DNA of 64,000 nucleotides from JAICMB01 sp035295125 (GTDB lineage: Bacteria > Acidobacteriota > Terriglobia > Bryobacterales > Bryobacteraceae): positions 248,001 through 312,000 of the forward strand of contig DATGJP010000067.1 of NCBI GenBank assembly GCA_035295125.1, read 5' to 3'. A program made the position numbers and the translations under genes. How positions within the stretch are numbered: the stretch's first letter is position 1; each line of letters opens with the position of its first letter. The notes under the pieces are model-generated. The model was not told where the DNA came from. It saw only the letters and a program-made list of their open reading frames with translations, and made no database searches. This document shows positions 36,673-44,317 of the stretch, piece by piece.

Positions 36673-37206
36673 CTACGGTGCGGGACGGGTGGAGCCTACG
36701 GGCAGCGTTTCCAGCCGATCCGCGGACGAGGCGAGGATCGGCAACGACCCCTGTGTGACACTGAACGTCTGGCCTGAGTAACCCCACACGATCGGAGCGA
36801 TCCAGCTGTGGGTATAACCCGAGATTGATACTTGAATAATGTTGCCGTCGTTGTTTGCAACGATGCCGCTTCCGCCGGCGGTGACGTCGGTGAACGGTGA
36901 TGAGGATAAGTAATAGTTCACATGTATGTTGGAGGTATCGGCGAGGAATCCCATTGAGTTCGCCTGGACCACGGCCTTTATTGCGGCGGACTGACTCGTA
37001 TAGCTGGTGCCGTTATAAGTGGTCTGGTAAGTGATTCCGTAGCGGCAACCTTCCCGCACCGCGGAGACGAAGGTGCTCTTCTTAAAGATGGGCATAGACA
37101 CTTCGATAATTGCCAGGAGTAACGCAAACAACGGTGTGAGTACTAAGGCAAGTTCGACAAGCGTGTTGCCACACCGGCTCTTGTTTCGGGCCGCTCGATA
37201 CCTCAA
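36673..37206 (-). CDS. TadE-like protein, first gene of reverse module
   Basis: 177 residues. KSRCGNTLVELALVLTPLFALLLAIIEVSMPIF is the TadE helix with Glu near position 5. TFVSAVREGCRYGITYQ matches the forward-module protein at 31554 (REGCRYAITFQ). The external remainder is Ser/Thr/Gly-rich. The promoter must lie in the 241-base gap shared with the divergent gene at 37448. Confidence 0.82.
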   Translation of the reverse strand: MRYRAARNKSRCGNTLVELALVLTPLFALLLAIIEVSMPIFKKSTFVSAVREGCRYGITYQTTYNGTSYTSQSAAIKAVVQANSMGFLADTSNIHVNYYLSSSPFTDVTAGGSGIVANNDGNIIQVSISGYTHSWIAPIVWGYSGQTFSVTQGSLPILASSADRLETLPVGSTRPAP

Positions 37207-37447
37207 AGGTCCCCTCCAACACTTATACTAGGATCGAAGCAAGCCACGTCCTATCGGCTAAGAGCCTTAGAGACAGCAAATTTCTCCCCTGGTTGAGTAT
37301 CGGCTGATCTTTGGATTTTCTTCATTGCGTCGGCTCCATCGATAGCGTCCAGTCCGCTCCTGCTCGACGTTCCTGGAACCCCCCTGCCTGCATTCGCTAC
37401 CATAGCTTCCGATACGCTCCGAATCTCAAAATAAGACTGCTTGCGCG

Positions 37448-38239
37448 GTGCGGGTTCGCCTGATCCACTGGAACAGCGCGGAGGCGGAGGCTTGTGTCGT
37501 CACCTTGCGGAAGGCCGGATTCGAGGTGGATTACGCCGAGAAATTCGATTCCGCCGTCTTCCGCGCCGTCAAGCAAAGCCCGCCGGACGCCTTCGTCATA
37601 GACTTATCGCGGCTGCCTTCTCACGGGCGAGAAATCGCGACCGCGCTGCGCGGCGCCCGTCCGACGCGGCGCACGCCGATCCTCTTTGTGGATGGGGAGC
37701 CGGAGAAGGTCGAAAAAGTACGAACGCAACTGCCCGATGCAATTTACACCGATACGAAGCATCTTCGGTCCGCGGTTCGGGACGCGCTCGCTCGAACGGG
37801 AGAAGCGCCCCTCGTCCCGGTTCAGATGATGGACCGTTACAAGGAGCGCACGCCTGCCCAGAAGCTGGGTATTAAGGAAAACTCCACAGTCGCACTGATC
37901 GAGCCGCCTGTCGATTACGGCCGGGTAATCGGAAGCCTGCCCAGTGGCGCGGAATTGCGTGAAGATTCACCGCAAGCAGGCGATGTGACCCTTTGGTTTT
38001 TGCACGACCCGGAGTCGCTCGAGCCCGAGCTTCGCCGGATCCGCGCGATGGCCTCGATGACGAAGCTCTGGCTGTTATGGCAAAAGCAGCGGGCGGGCAG
38101 GAAAGCGGGGCTCACTCAGTTTCAAGTGCGCGAATGCTGCAACGCCGTCGGGCTGGTTGATTACAAGATCTGTTCTGTTAACGATACATGGAGTGCAATG
38201 GCGTTTGCGCCCCGAAAAGCTCACGCACGCGGTAAGTAG
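37448..38239 (+). CDS. Receiver-like domain fused to DUF3052
   Basis: 263 residues. Residues 1-115 have a receiver-like alpha/beta fold: VRLIHWNSAEAEACVVTLRKAGFEVDY, DAFVIDLSRLPSHGREIATALR, TPILFVDGE. Asp in VIDLS stands where a phospho-acceptor would be, but the acidic pair after the first strand is missing, so phosphorylation is doubtful. Residues 135-263 match DUF3052: QKLGIKENSTVALIEPP, LPSGAEL, DVTLWFLHD and the end GLVDYKICSVNDTWSAMAFAPRK. The GTG start is the first in frame. The 3' end overlaps the convergent glycerol-facilitator gene by 19 bases. Role unknown; DUF3052 usually stands alone. Confidence 0.78.
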   Translation: MRVRLIHWNSAEAEACVVTLRKAGFEVDYAEKFDSAVFRAVKQSPPDAFVIDLSRLPSHGREIATALRGARPTRRTPILFVDGEPEKVEKVRTQLPDAIYTDTKHLRSAVRDALARTGEAPLVPVQMMDRYKERTPAQKLGIKENSTVALIEPPVDYGRVIGSLPSGAELREDSPQAGDVTLWFLHDPESLEPELRRIRAMASMTKLWLLWQKQRAGRKAGLTQFQVRECCNAVGLVDYKICSVNDTWSAMAFAPRKAHARGK

Positions 38240-38988
38240 CGCCGTATAGCGGCGTCGTAAACGAAAGCTCCGATTACGCCGCCGATCAGCGGCCCGGCGA
38301 TCGGCACCCAGAAGACTGCGCTGCCGTCGGTGAGCCCGTTGTTTTTAAAGCCGGCCACCACTGTGAACAGCCGCGGACCGAAGTCGCGGGCGGGGTTAAT
38401 GGCATAACCGTGCATGCCGCCGAACGCCATTCCGATCACCACCACCACCAGTCCGATCATCAGTGGTCCGAGATTTGCCGGAGGCTGGTTGCGCTCATCA
38501 GTGATCGCAAAAATCATCAGTAACAGTAGTGCTGTGCCGATGATTTGGTCGAGCAGGCCAGCCGAAAGGAGTGTAGGAAACGCCGGGAAGGTGGTGAAGA
38601 CGCCCGCGGTATGGTCCAGCCCTGGATCGGCCTTCAGAAATGCCGGATGGTAATTCCAGAAAACGATGGCCGCCGCGACGAACGCTCCGGCAATCTGGGC
38701 CACGCTATAGGGAATGACTTTCGACCAGGGGAATCCCCGAAACATTGCGAGCGGCAGGGTGACTGCGGGATTCAGGTGTGCCCCGCTGGTCTTGCCCGCA
38801 ATGTAAACGCCCATCGTAACGGCAAGTCCCCAGGCGAAGGTGATATTGGTGTAGCCACCGTTCACAATTTCGCCCGGCAGTCCGCTGCCGAACAGTTTCA
38901 CCATGGCGACCACGCCGTCGCCAAAAAGAATGAGGACCATCGTCCCGAGAAATTCAGCCAACAGCTCCGCGCCCAGGCTCTTTTTCAT
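38221..38988 (-). CDS. glpF: MIP-family channel, glycerol facilitator type
   Basis: 255 residues with six helices and two half-helices. The two NPA motifs are SGAHLNPAVT and YAINPARDFGPR; Asp after the second NPAR is the mark of aquaglyceroporins over water-only aquaporins. LLAEFLGTMVLILFGDGVVA opens the protein. It conducts glycerol and similar small neutral solutes across the inner membrane. ATG 38988 (MKKSLGAELLAEF) fits the family; a GTG nine codons upstream is possible. No glpK or glpD is adjacent. Confidence 0.9.
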   Translation of the reverse strand: MKKSLGAELLAEFLGTMVLILFGDGVVAMVKLFGSGLPGEIVNGGYTNITFAWGLAVTMGVYIAGKTSGAHLNPAVTLPLAMFRGFPWSKVIPYSVAQIAGAFVAAAIVFWNYHPAFLKADPGLDHTAGVFTTFPAFPTLLSAGLLDQIIGTALLLLMIFAITDERNQPPANLGPLMIGLVVVVIGMAFGGMHGYAINPARDFGPRLFTVVAGFKNNGLTDGSAVFWVPIAGPLIGGVIGAFVYDAAIRRYLPRA

Positions 38989-39025
38989 GGATGGAAGGCA
39001 GGATTGTACCACAGCCCCACGCAGG

Positions 39026-39151
39026 ACCGTAACGGAGCCTTCAGGCTGCCCATATGCCGGCTGAAGCCGGCGGTCCTAGGATTGCCATGGCGAAGCCCCG
39101 GCGGCTGACTGTGATGCAGAATGCCATTCTGCCGCCGGTTGCCAACCGGCG
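39026..39151 (+). repeat. Composite of family B and family C repeats
   Basis: B unit 39026-39075 is nearly identical to 31405-31455. The C unit 39116-39151 is two tandem hairpins: GCAGAAT/ATTCTGC with loop GCC, and CGCCGGTT/AACCGGCG with loop GCC. The C hairpins keep full pairing though their bases differ from those of the copy at 27111. Confidence 0.8.
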
Positions 39152-39193
39152 CTGGCCGGTGCTTTTTTCATGTCCCGAAAACTAAGTGGCATG

Positions 39194-39235
39194 CGCGTTC
39201 AGACTGCCCTATAAGCCGGCTGAAGCCGCGGTTTT
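39194..39235 (+). repeat. Family B repeat, diverged copy
   Basis: Shares GTTCAGACTGCCC..AAGCCGGCTGAAGCCG with the other two B copies; one stem arm is damaged. Confidence 0.65.
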
Positions 39236-39291
39236 AGCATTGCAGTGGCGCAGTTTCACGACCATGCGCCGAATTTGAAACCCGTAGCAAA

Positions 39292-39329
39292 AAACACAAA
39301 AAAAGCCGGGCGCTGGTCGGGCGCCCGGC
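39292..39329 (-). terminator. Rho-independent terminator of the molybdopterin-binding gene
   Basis: Read on the minus strand, stem GCCGGGCGC / GCGCCCGGC with a 7-base loop (39329-39305) is followed by a run of seven T and a second T-rich stretch. It lies 57 bases past the stop at 39386. Confidence 0.85.
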
Positions 39330-39339
39330 TGAGGAGCAC

Positions 39340-39370
39340 CCACAAGCGGATCGGAGGTTACCGCTTGTGG
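39340..39370 (-). other. 10-bp hairpin between stop codon and terminator
   Basis: CCACAAGCGG (39340-39349) pairs perfectly with CCGCTTGTGG (39361-39370) around an 11-base loop. It lies 16 bases past the stop of the molybdopterin-binding gene. As RNA it would protect the 3' end or aid termination; no T-run follows it. Confidence 0.6.
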
Positions 39371-39385
39371 TAGTGGAGGAGCCTG

Positions 39386-40357
39386 TTACGCGAGAAGCCC
39401 GCCGTGCCCAAGGCACGCGACTTCCCAGCCGCTAACTCTGTACCGGGCCAGCATCGGGGGCAACACCAGATCCACCACGTTCGGCTTGGCGGACCGGAAA
39501 CACCCCGGCGCTGAAACCACCGGAATATCGTCTTTATAACCCAGGAGCAGAAGATTACCCGGCTCGACAGGGGCTAAAAATCTCTCTAAATGGCATCCAA
39601 TCCGGGCCATTGACCGGCCAATTACATCAGCCGGCCCAGCCGGCGCGGTAGTGGATGCAATCAAAACTGTAGTCGGCTTGGCGCGCAGAAGATGCTGCAA
39701 CGAACGCGCGACCACCGCCTCATCCTCAACGCACGCGAGTGCGAACGATACGCCCGTCCCCAGCCGTTCCAACCGCTGGCGCATCACGCCTTCAAACAAC
39801 TGGCGAGCGCGTTCTCCGTTCACCGGGTCTGAATACAACACAGCCACAGTCGGCGTCCGGATCGGCCGAGCCTGTAATATTGGGCCTCGATCTTTAAGAA
39901 TAGATATTACAGCGTCAAGCTGGTCTTTTGCAACAGCAAAAGGTGTACTTTTTACGGTCGACACCCTTTGACCTATCGCTGTGTAGGAGAAATTCGGTAC
40001 TGTCGCGATGGCTACGCTTGCCGTGCAATTGATCTGCTTCAGCAACTCGTCATCCACCAGGACGCAAGCGGGTTCCGTTGCGATCAGGTTTGCCCGGCCT
40101 CCGGCGGCAAGACGAATGTCAACGGATCCGCAGCCCATCTCACTGGCCACGGCCATGACCGCATCGTCTTCTCCAACCTCCCCCTCCTCGAGCTGGGCAA
40201 CCCAGACCTCGTTCATGCCTTCTACTTCAAGGAGTTTGATATCCTCCTCGCTGATGACATGACCTTTGGCCAAAAGCTTCTTTCCACCGGCGCGAAAAAT
40301 GGTACAGCTAAGAATGCGTCCGTTGGATTCTTTCACACTAACTGTCTGAGCCTTCAT
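39386..40357 (-). CDS. Stand-alone molybdopterin-binding (MoeA/MogA-like) domain protein
   Basis: 323 residues. The N-terminal half starts MKAQTVSVKESNGRILSCTIFRAGGKKLLAKGHVISEEDIKLLEVEGMNEVWVAQLEEGE, which resembles the entry domain of MoeA. The C-terminal half (about 170-315) has the MoCF-type fold pattern, TPTVAVLYSDPVNGERA, TTVLIASTTAPAGPADVIG and VEPGNLLLLGYKDDIPVVSAPGCFRSAKPNVVDLVLPPMLA. It is shorter than MoeA. Such proteins occur beside molybdo-hydroxylase genes and may handle or sense the cofactor. GGGAGG stands 6 bases before the ATG. With the decayed xdhC and mocA-like genes at 1-2 kb it shows molybdenum chemistry was or is present. Precise reaction unknown. Confidence 0.78.
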   Translation of the reverse strand: MKAQTVSVKESNGRILSCTIFRAGGKKLLAKGHVISEEDIKLLEVEGMNEVWVAQLEEGEVGEDDAVMAVASEMGCGSVDIRLAAGGRANLIATEPACVLVDDELLKQINCTASVAIATVPNFSYTAIGQRVSTVKSTPFAVAKDQLDAVISILKDRGPILQARPIRTPTVAVLYSDPVNGERARQLFEGVMRQRLERLGTGVSFALACVEDEAVVARSLQHLLRAKPTTVLIASTTAPAGPADVIGRSMARIGCHLERFLAPVEPGNLLLLGYKDDIPVVSAPGCFRSAKPNVVDLVLPPMLARYRVSGWEVACLGHGGLLA

Positions 40358-40591
40358 GATGCCTCCCGGCGAAACGGTCCGGATGTAAATCGCATGAGCT
40401 TAAAGTTGCTGCCCCGTTAAGGAGAATTTCTTGCTGTTGCCCTCCCTCGGAGTGCAACTGGCATGCCCATTTCGCCGTGGGTGTGCGCAGCCCTAAGTCC
40501 AATGGCATCAACGCGGGACCCCGGAGCGCCCACCGGCACCCTGGGTGTTATTCCCCAAACGCTGGGCGATTCAACGCCCGGCTCGCCCCAT

Positions 40592-41113
40592 TTAGCGGCG
40601 GACCTGTGGGAGCTGTATAAGAATGCTTTCCAAACCCGCCTCGGGGCCTGGTACGAAATGCGACCGCAACGGTTTGAGAACCGCGATTTCATCGCAGGCC
40701 TGGAACTTGGGACAGCGCAGACAATCCTTCCACGCTTTCAAAGGGAGTTCGCCGCGATCCACTTCCTTGAAACCGAGTTTTCGGAAAAATCCCGGCACGT
40801 AAGTGAACGCAAATATGGCATGCAGGTCGTTTTCGCGAGCTTCCCCCTCGAGCGCATCCATGAGAACCCGGCCCACACCGCTGGTCTTCAGCGAAGGGTC
40901 CACAGCAAGCGACCGCACCTCAGCGGTGGTCGGAGTGTAGAAGTGCAGAGCGCCGCATCCCACCAGCCGGCCGTCGAGGAACACCACCGTGAAATCGCGA
41001 ATGTTCTCCGACATTTCAAACTCGGTTCGCGGCAGCATGATTCCTTGCGCAGCGTAGCCGTTGATCAGGTTCAGCAGCTCATGAATGTCGCCAATCCGCG
41101 CTTTGCGCACCAT
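40592..41113 (-). CDS. GNAT N-acetyltransferase, short ArgA-like (N-acetylglutamate synthase)
   Basis: 173 residues from MVRKARIGDIHELLNLINGYA. GNAT motifs: VGCGALHFY, EVRSLAVDPSLKTSGVGRVLMDAL with the acetyl-CoA loop, and VPGFFRKLGFKEVD. The short ArgA type lacks the kinase-like half of E. coli ArgA and is common in bacteria with classical arginine clusters. It is the last gene of the argC-argB unit, which supports N-acetylglutamate synthesis. A longer frame to 41179 reads through a family A repeat, so the later ATG at 41113 is chosen. The 40-base gap to argB is filled by that repeat. Confidence 0.85.
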   Translation of the reverse strand: MVRKARIGDIHELLNLINGYAAQGIMLPRTEFEMSENIRDFTVVFLDGRLVGCGALHFYTPTTAEVRSLAVDPSLKTSGVGRVLMDALEGEARENDLHAIFAFTYVPGFFRKLGFKEVDRGELPLKAWKDCLRCPKFQACDEIAVLKPLRSHFVPGPEAGLESILIQLPQVRR

Positions 41114-41120
41114 GAGTTTG

Positions 41121-41148
41121 GTGGCGCAGGCGGTTTCGCCTGTGCATC
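41121..41148 (+). repeat. Family A palindrome, copy 6, inside the arg operon
   Basis: Stem GCGCAGGCG / CGCCTGTGC with one G-T pair, loop GTTT, at 41124-41145. It occupies almost the whole gap between argB and the argA-like gene. Confidence 0.85.
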
Positions 41149-41153
41149 CGGCA

Positions 41154-41939
41154 TTAGTTGGCATTCGTACACACTCCAATCCGGGTGCCTTGAGCCGCCC
41201 CTGCCAAAACCTGCTGAATAATCTCCTGGTGAGCCCCCGGAGCGATCACAACCTCCGGCACTCCCCGCCGCAAGGCGTCAGTCGCAGCGTTCAACTTTGC
41301 CTGCATACCCCCGTGAGCAGTGCCTTCCGCAATCAGCCGGTCACAATCCTCCGGTGTAAGTTCCGGAACCACGCGACCGGTACCATCGCGTACACCATCG
41401 ACATCAGTGAGGAACAGAAGCGTCTCGGCGCCGAAGCTTGCAGCGCACGTCACCGCCATCTGGTCGGCATTCACGTTGTAAATCCGCCCCGCGCGGTCCC
41501 CCGCAACGCACGCCACCACTGGCAGATAGCCATTAGCGGTCAGAACCTCCAACAGCCTTGCGTCAGATCGCACAGTCCGCCCCACAGACCCAAGCTCGGG
41601 ACTCATCTGTTCGGCCTCCGCGAGCATCGCGTCTATTCCCGTAAGGCCTACAGCCGCAGCCCCAGCGGCAATAAACGCAGCCACGAGCTCCTGATTCACT
41701 GTCCCCGCAAAAACCTTCAGAACTGCGTCCAGCACATCGGGCGTGGTGACCCGAAGTCCATTGACGAAATGACTCTCGATCCCCCGTTCTGTCAGGAAGC
41801 GCGTCATTTGTTTGCCGCCGCCGTGCACCACCACGACTTGATGACCAGCTCGCGAGATCTCGTGGATTTCTGCAGCCAGGCGGCTTCGCGACGATTCGCT
41901 GTCGAGCAACGTCCCGCCCAGTTTGACGAGAAGCTTCAC
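41154..41939 (-). CDS. argB: Acetylglutamate kinase
   Basis: 261 residues. LLVKLGGTLLD is the phosphate-binding start. VVVVHGGGKQM and GIESHFVNGLRVTTPDVLDAV bind acetylglutamate. IYNVNADQMAVTCAASFGAETLLFLTDVDGV and GGMQAKLNAATDAL form the nucleotide and catalytic site. The start is GTG at 41939, which overlaps the argC stop (GTGA). It phosphorylates N-acetylglutamate, second step of arginine synthesis. A longer frame to 42032 only reads the end of argC. An N-terminal helix used for arginine feedback in some relatives is absent, so inhibition may be weak. Confidence 0.95.
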   Translation of the reverse strand: MKLLVKLGGTLLDSESSRSRLAAEIHEISRAGHQVVVVHGGGKQMTRFLTERGIESHFVNGLRVTTPDVLDAVLKVFAGTVNQELVAAFIAAGAAAVGLTGIDAMLAEAEQMSPELGSVGRTVRSDARLLEVLTANGYLPVVACVAGDRAGRIYNVNADQMAVTCAASFGAETLLFLTDVDGVRDGTGRVVPELTPEDCDRLIAEGTAHGGMQAKLNAATDALRRGVPEVVIAPGAHQEIIQQVLAGAAQGTRIGVCTNAN

Positions 41940-42946
41940 AACAGGCCCTCGGTCTCCGGAAATCCGAGCGCTAGGTTCATGTTCTGCACTGCCTGCCCGG
42001 CAGCGCCTTTCCCGAGATTGTCGATCGTGCAAACCACCACCGCGCGTCCCGTCGCGCCGTCCAGACGTACGCCGATATCGCAGTAATTCGTACGTTGCAC
42101 GCCGCTGAGGTCAGGCGCCTCGCCGGCCTTGTAAAGCCGCACGAAAGGCTCGCCGTGATAGCGCTGAAGATAGATATCGATCAGTTCTTGAGCTTCATGG
42201 GGTCCCTTCGCCCGGAAGTAGATGGTCTCGAGAATCCCCCGATGCAGCGGGAGAAGCTGCGCCGTGAAGCTGAACTCCGCCTCGTTCAAGCCGGATATCA
42301 TCAGCACCTCCGGCACGTGCCGGTGGTTGAGGATGGAATAAGCTGAAAAATTCTCCGTGACCTCGCCAAAGCTGGTCTTGAGCGTTGGTTTGCGGCCGGC
42401 GCCGCTGACCCCCGACTTGGCATCGCAAACGATACCAGCCTCCCGGTCAACCACCCCGGCATCCACGAGCGGTTTGATCGCGAGATTCGCCGCTGTCGGA
42501 TAACAGCCCGGATTCGCAATCAGGCGAGCCCCGTGCAGCCGCGCACGGCAGTGCTCGGGCAGGCCATAAACAGCTTCCTGAAGCAGTGCGGGCGCGGTAT
42601 GATCCTCGCGATACCAGTGCTTGTAGCTTTGCGCTTCCCGCAGCCGAAAAGCGCCGCTGAGATCGATCACACGCGCGCCCGCCGCCAGCATTTGGGGCGC
42701 GAGTTCCATCGAAACCTCGGGTGGAGTCGCGAGAAAAACCAACGCCAGCAGGGCGTCATGAACCGCCTCCCCGGTACACAGGACACGCTCTCGTTGTTTC
42801 GCGTTCAGGGGCTCAGGACGATGCTCCGTGTCATGCCTGTGTTCCATTAAAACCGGTTGGACAGACGGGTGGCGGTCCAGAATGCGGATCAACTCCGCGC
42901 CGCTGTAGCCGCGAAACCCAACGATTCCAATGCGTTGCTTCTTCAT
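41936..42946 (-). CDS. argC: N-acetyl-gamma-glutamyl-phosphate reductase
   Basis: 336 residues. The NADP-binding start is RIGIVGFRGYSGAELIRIL. ALVFLATPPEVSMEL precedes the active-site Cys in ANPGCYPTAANLAIKPL. KSGVSGAGRKPTLKTSFGEVTENFSAY and the His of LNHRHVPEV complete the family set. It reduces acetylglutamyl phosphate to the semialdehyde, third step of arginine synthesis. It leads the argC-argB-argA-like unit with a GTGA overlap to argB. No good ribosome site is visible before the ATG. An AT-rich promoter zone lies upstream. Confidence 0.95.
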   Translation of the reverse strand: MKKQRIGIVGFRGYSGAELIRILDRHPSVQPVLMEHRHDTEHRPEPLNAKQRERVLCTGEAVHDALLALVFLATPPEVSMELAPQMLAAGARVIDLSGAFRLREAQSYKHWYREDHTAPALLQEAVYGLPEHCRARLHGARLIANPGCYPTAANLAIKPLVDAGVVDREAGIVCDAKSGVSGAGRKPTLKTSFGEVTENFSAYSILNHRHVPEVLMISGLNEAEFSFTAQLLPLHRGILETIYFRAKGPHEAQELIDIYLQRYHGEPFVRLYKAGEAPDLSGVQRTNYCDIGVRLDGATGRAVVVCTIDNLGKGAAGQAVQNMNLALGFPETEGLL

Positions 42947-42972
42947 TGATTAAACATTCAGATGTATGAATA

Positions 42973-42978
42973 ATTATA
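42973..42978 (-). promoter_or_regulatory. argC: Candidate -10 box of the arg operon
   Basis: Perfect TATAAT on the minus strand, in an AT-rich island that is unusual for this GC-rich region. Transcription would start about 20 bases before argC. No good -35 stands 16 to 18 bases upstream. Nearby ATTCA-N6-TGAAT (42956-42971) has the flavour of an ArgR half-site pair, but no argR gene is in view. Confidence 0.4.
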
Positions 42979-43103
42979 ACTCAATACACTCGTTCACGCA
43001 CCACGCCCTTTTTCCTTCCCCCTTGCTTGCCATAACTTACGACGGGTGAGGAGGTTTGCCCGCGGAAGCGCCGTTCTAGAATTGTGCTCGAAAGGAGAAC
43101 TCG

Positions 43104-43253
43104 ATGCGAAAACCCATCGTGAAACCGATCATAGACGAAATCACAAAGAAGGTCCCGCCCCCGCAAACCGTCCAGGTCCCCACCAAAGCCGCCGAACTGG
43201 ACCAGGATGCCGGAGGAGGCTACAACTCCAACCGCACCTATCCGCAGACATAA
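43104..43253 (+). CDS. 49-residue small protein with strong ribosome site
   Basis: Starts MRKPIVKPIIDEITKKVPPPQ and ends DQDAGGGYNSNRTYPQT. AAAGGAG stands 6 bases before the ATG, one of the best ribosome sites in the window. The N-terminal half is basic and Pro-rich; the C-terminal half is acidic, then Gly/Asn/Tyr-rich. It has no Cys, signal peptide or membrane helix. The shape (leader-like front, Gly-rich end) recalls ribosomal peptide precursors, but no modifying enzyme gene is adjacent, so that is only a thought. I do not recognise it. It follows the AT-rich argC promoter zone in the opposite direction. Confidence 0.6.
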   Translation: MRKPIVKPIIDEITKKVPPPQTVQVPTKAAELDQDAGGGYNSNRTYPQT

Positions 43254-43290
43254 GATCTTCTCGCCAAACGACCGGTGGATGAAAATCAAG

Positions 43291-43318
43291 GTGGCGCAGG
43301 CGGTTTCGCCTGCGCGTC
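43291..43318 (+). repeat. Family A palindrome, copy 7
   Basis: Perfect consensus stem and GTTT loop at 43294-43315, about 40 bases after the 49-residue gene. The rest of 43254-43488 shows no other clear signal. Confidence 0.9.
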
Positions 43319-43488
43319 CGCCCCGTGATCTTGTCCCATAAAGAAAACTGAACGGCGCTCCGATTTCAAATTAAATCAGCCCAATACGAATCCGCTCTTG
43401 ACAACACCACGTCAAATATGTCAGAACTATTCCATCCGAACAGTTTGAATCCTGCTCCGCGCCTTACCCGCGCAGAGAGTGAGGCCTA

Positions 43489-43800
43489 ATGCTATATCCC
43501 GACTTCACGCGTTGGTCTCCGCAAGAATTACAAAAGGCGGAGCTCGCGGCAGTTGACTTCCTCAACGACAACATCGGCGAGATTGCGGGCACCTTTGAAA
43601 AGCGCTTAGTGATCATCAAGCGCCTGCTCACACTGCTCAAAGCCGATGGAATCGGTTTCGAGCAGCGCATGATGTATCTCTCCATGGTCCAGGAACTCGC
43701 CGAAGGACTGGCCGAGAGCGCTCGTGAATTCTTCGAAATCGGTTGCGTTCCGAGCGTCGCGAATATGGTCCAGCAGATCCCCGGACCCGCGCAGTCCTAG
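43489..43800 (+). CDS. Helical 103-residue protein of unknown function
   Basis: MLYPDFTRWSPQELQKAELAAVDFLNDNIGEIAGTFEKRLVIIKRLLTLLKADGIG and on: almost entirely helical, amphipathic, no signal peptide. The base composition and residue use look like a real gene. A TTGACA box lies about 90 bases upstream but without a fitting -10. Its stop directly abuts the stop of the convergent thioredoxin-fold gene, with no base between. Family not recognised. Confidence 0.65.
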   Translation: MLYPDFTRWSPQELQKAELAAVDFLNDNIGEIAGTFEKRLVIIKRLLTLLKADGIGFEQRMMYLSMVQELAEGLAESAREFFEIGCVPSVANMVQQIPGPAQS

Positions 43801-44313
43801 CTACTTCAGAAGCTTCTCCACTTCCTTGTAGAGCTCCGGCCCCTCAAACACGTTGCGGTCGGCCTCGGAATACGCGAAATCGTTCCGTATCATCCCGCTC
43901 TTATCGATCAGGAACAGGTGCGGCACGTCGATATGCGATGTGCTCGGCGATGCCTGCAGATACGAGATGGTCATCTGCCCCATGTCGCAGACGATCGGCA
44001 CCGTAATTTTGTTCTTCGCGACGTAGGAGGCCACTGTCGCCTGGTTGTCCGGCGGCAGCACCACGGATAGAATCGCGACCTTATCGCCATACTTCTGCTT
44101 CACCTGCTCCAGGGTGGTCGACAACAGCATGCAGTGGGGGCAGTTCGTCGCCATGATGTCGATCAGAACCACCTTCCCCCGAAAATCCTGCAGGTCGTAG
44201 AAATGCTTGTACTCCGGATCGGGAAGCGCGAAACCGGGCGCACGCCGGTTCGAATGCTCACCAGAAGCAAAAATGCAAAACGAACCTAGCAGGAGGAGGC
44301 AAACAGCTCGCAT
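43801..44313 (-). CDS. Exported thioredoxin-fold (TlpA/AhpC-TSA-like) protein
   Basis: 170 residues. A signal peptide (MRAVCLLLLGSFCIFASG) is followed by a TlpA-type domain: FRGKVVLIDIMATNCPHCMLLSTTLEQV with the redox motif CPHC, KVAILSVVLPP, and the cis-Pro loop in DVPHLFLIDKSGMIRND. It probably works in the periplasm in disulfide reduction or cytochrome or membrane-protein maturation. The CPHC motif is as in DsbA, unlike the WCxxC of most TlpA proteins (here NCPHC). It starts 4 bases after mtnA ends, so the two form an operon. Confidence 0.86.
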   Translation of the reverse strand: MRAVCLLLLGSFCIFASGEHSNRRAPGFALPDPEYKHFYDLQDFRGKVVLIDIMATNCPHCMLLSTTLEQVKQKYGDKVAILSVVLPPDNQATVASYVAKNKITVPIVCDMGQMTISYLQASPSTSHIDVPHLFLIDKSGMIRNDFAYSEADRNVFEGPELYKEVEKLLK

Positions 44314-44317
44314 AAAG

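Larger units (their letters stand above)
38989..39385. other. Gene-free stretch rich in palindromic elements
   Basis: No convincing reading frame. It holds a family B-C composite (39026-39151), another family B copy (39194-39235), a Rho-independent terminator for the minus-strand molybdopterin-binding gene (39292-39329) and a further 10-bp hairpin (39340-39370). Confidence 0.7.

Noticed and set aside
40358..40591. Possible gene in the gap before the molybdopterin-binding gene
   Set aside because: The one open frame reads mostly Arg/Ser/Gly, runs into the acetyltransferase gene and has no ribosome site. No clear repeat family or RNA motif was seen either.
41085..42086. Plus-strand frame across argB
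   Set aside because: argB and argC are certain on the minus strand and share a GTGA overlap. This frame has no family match.
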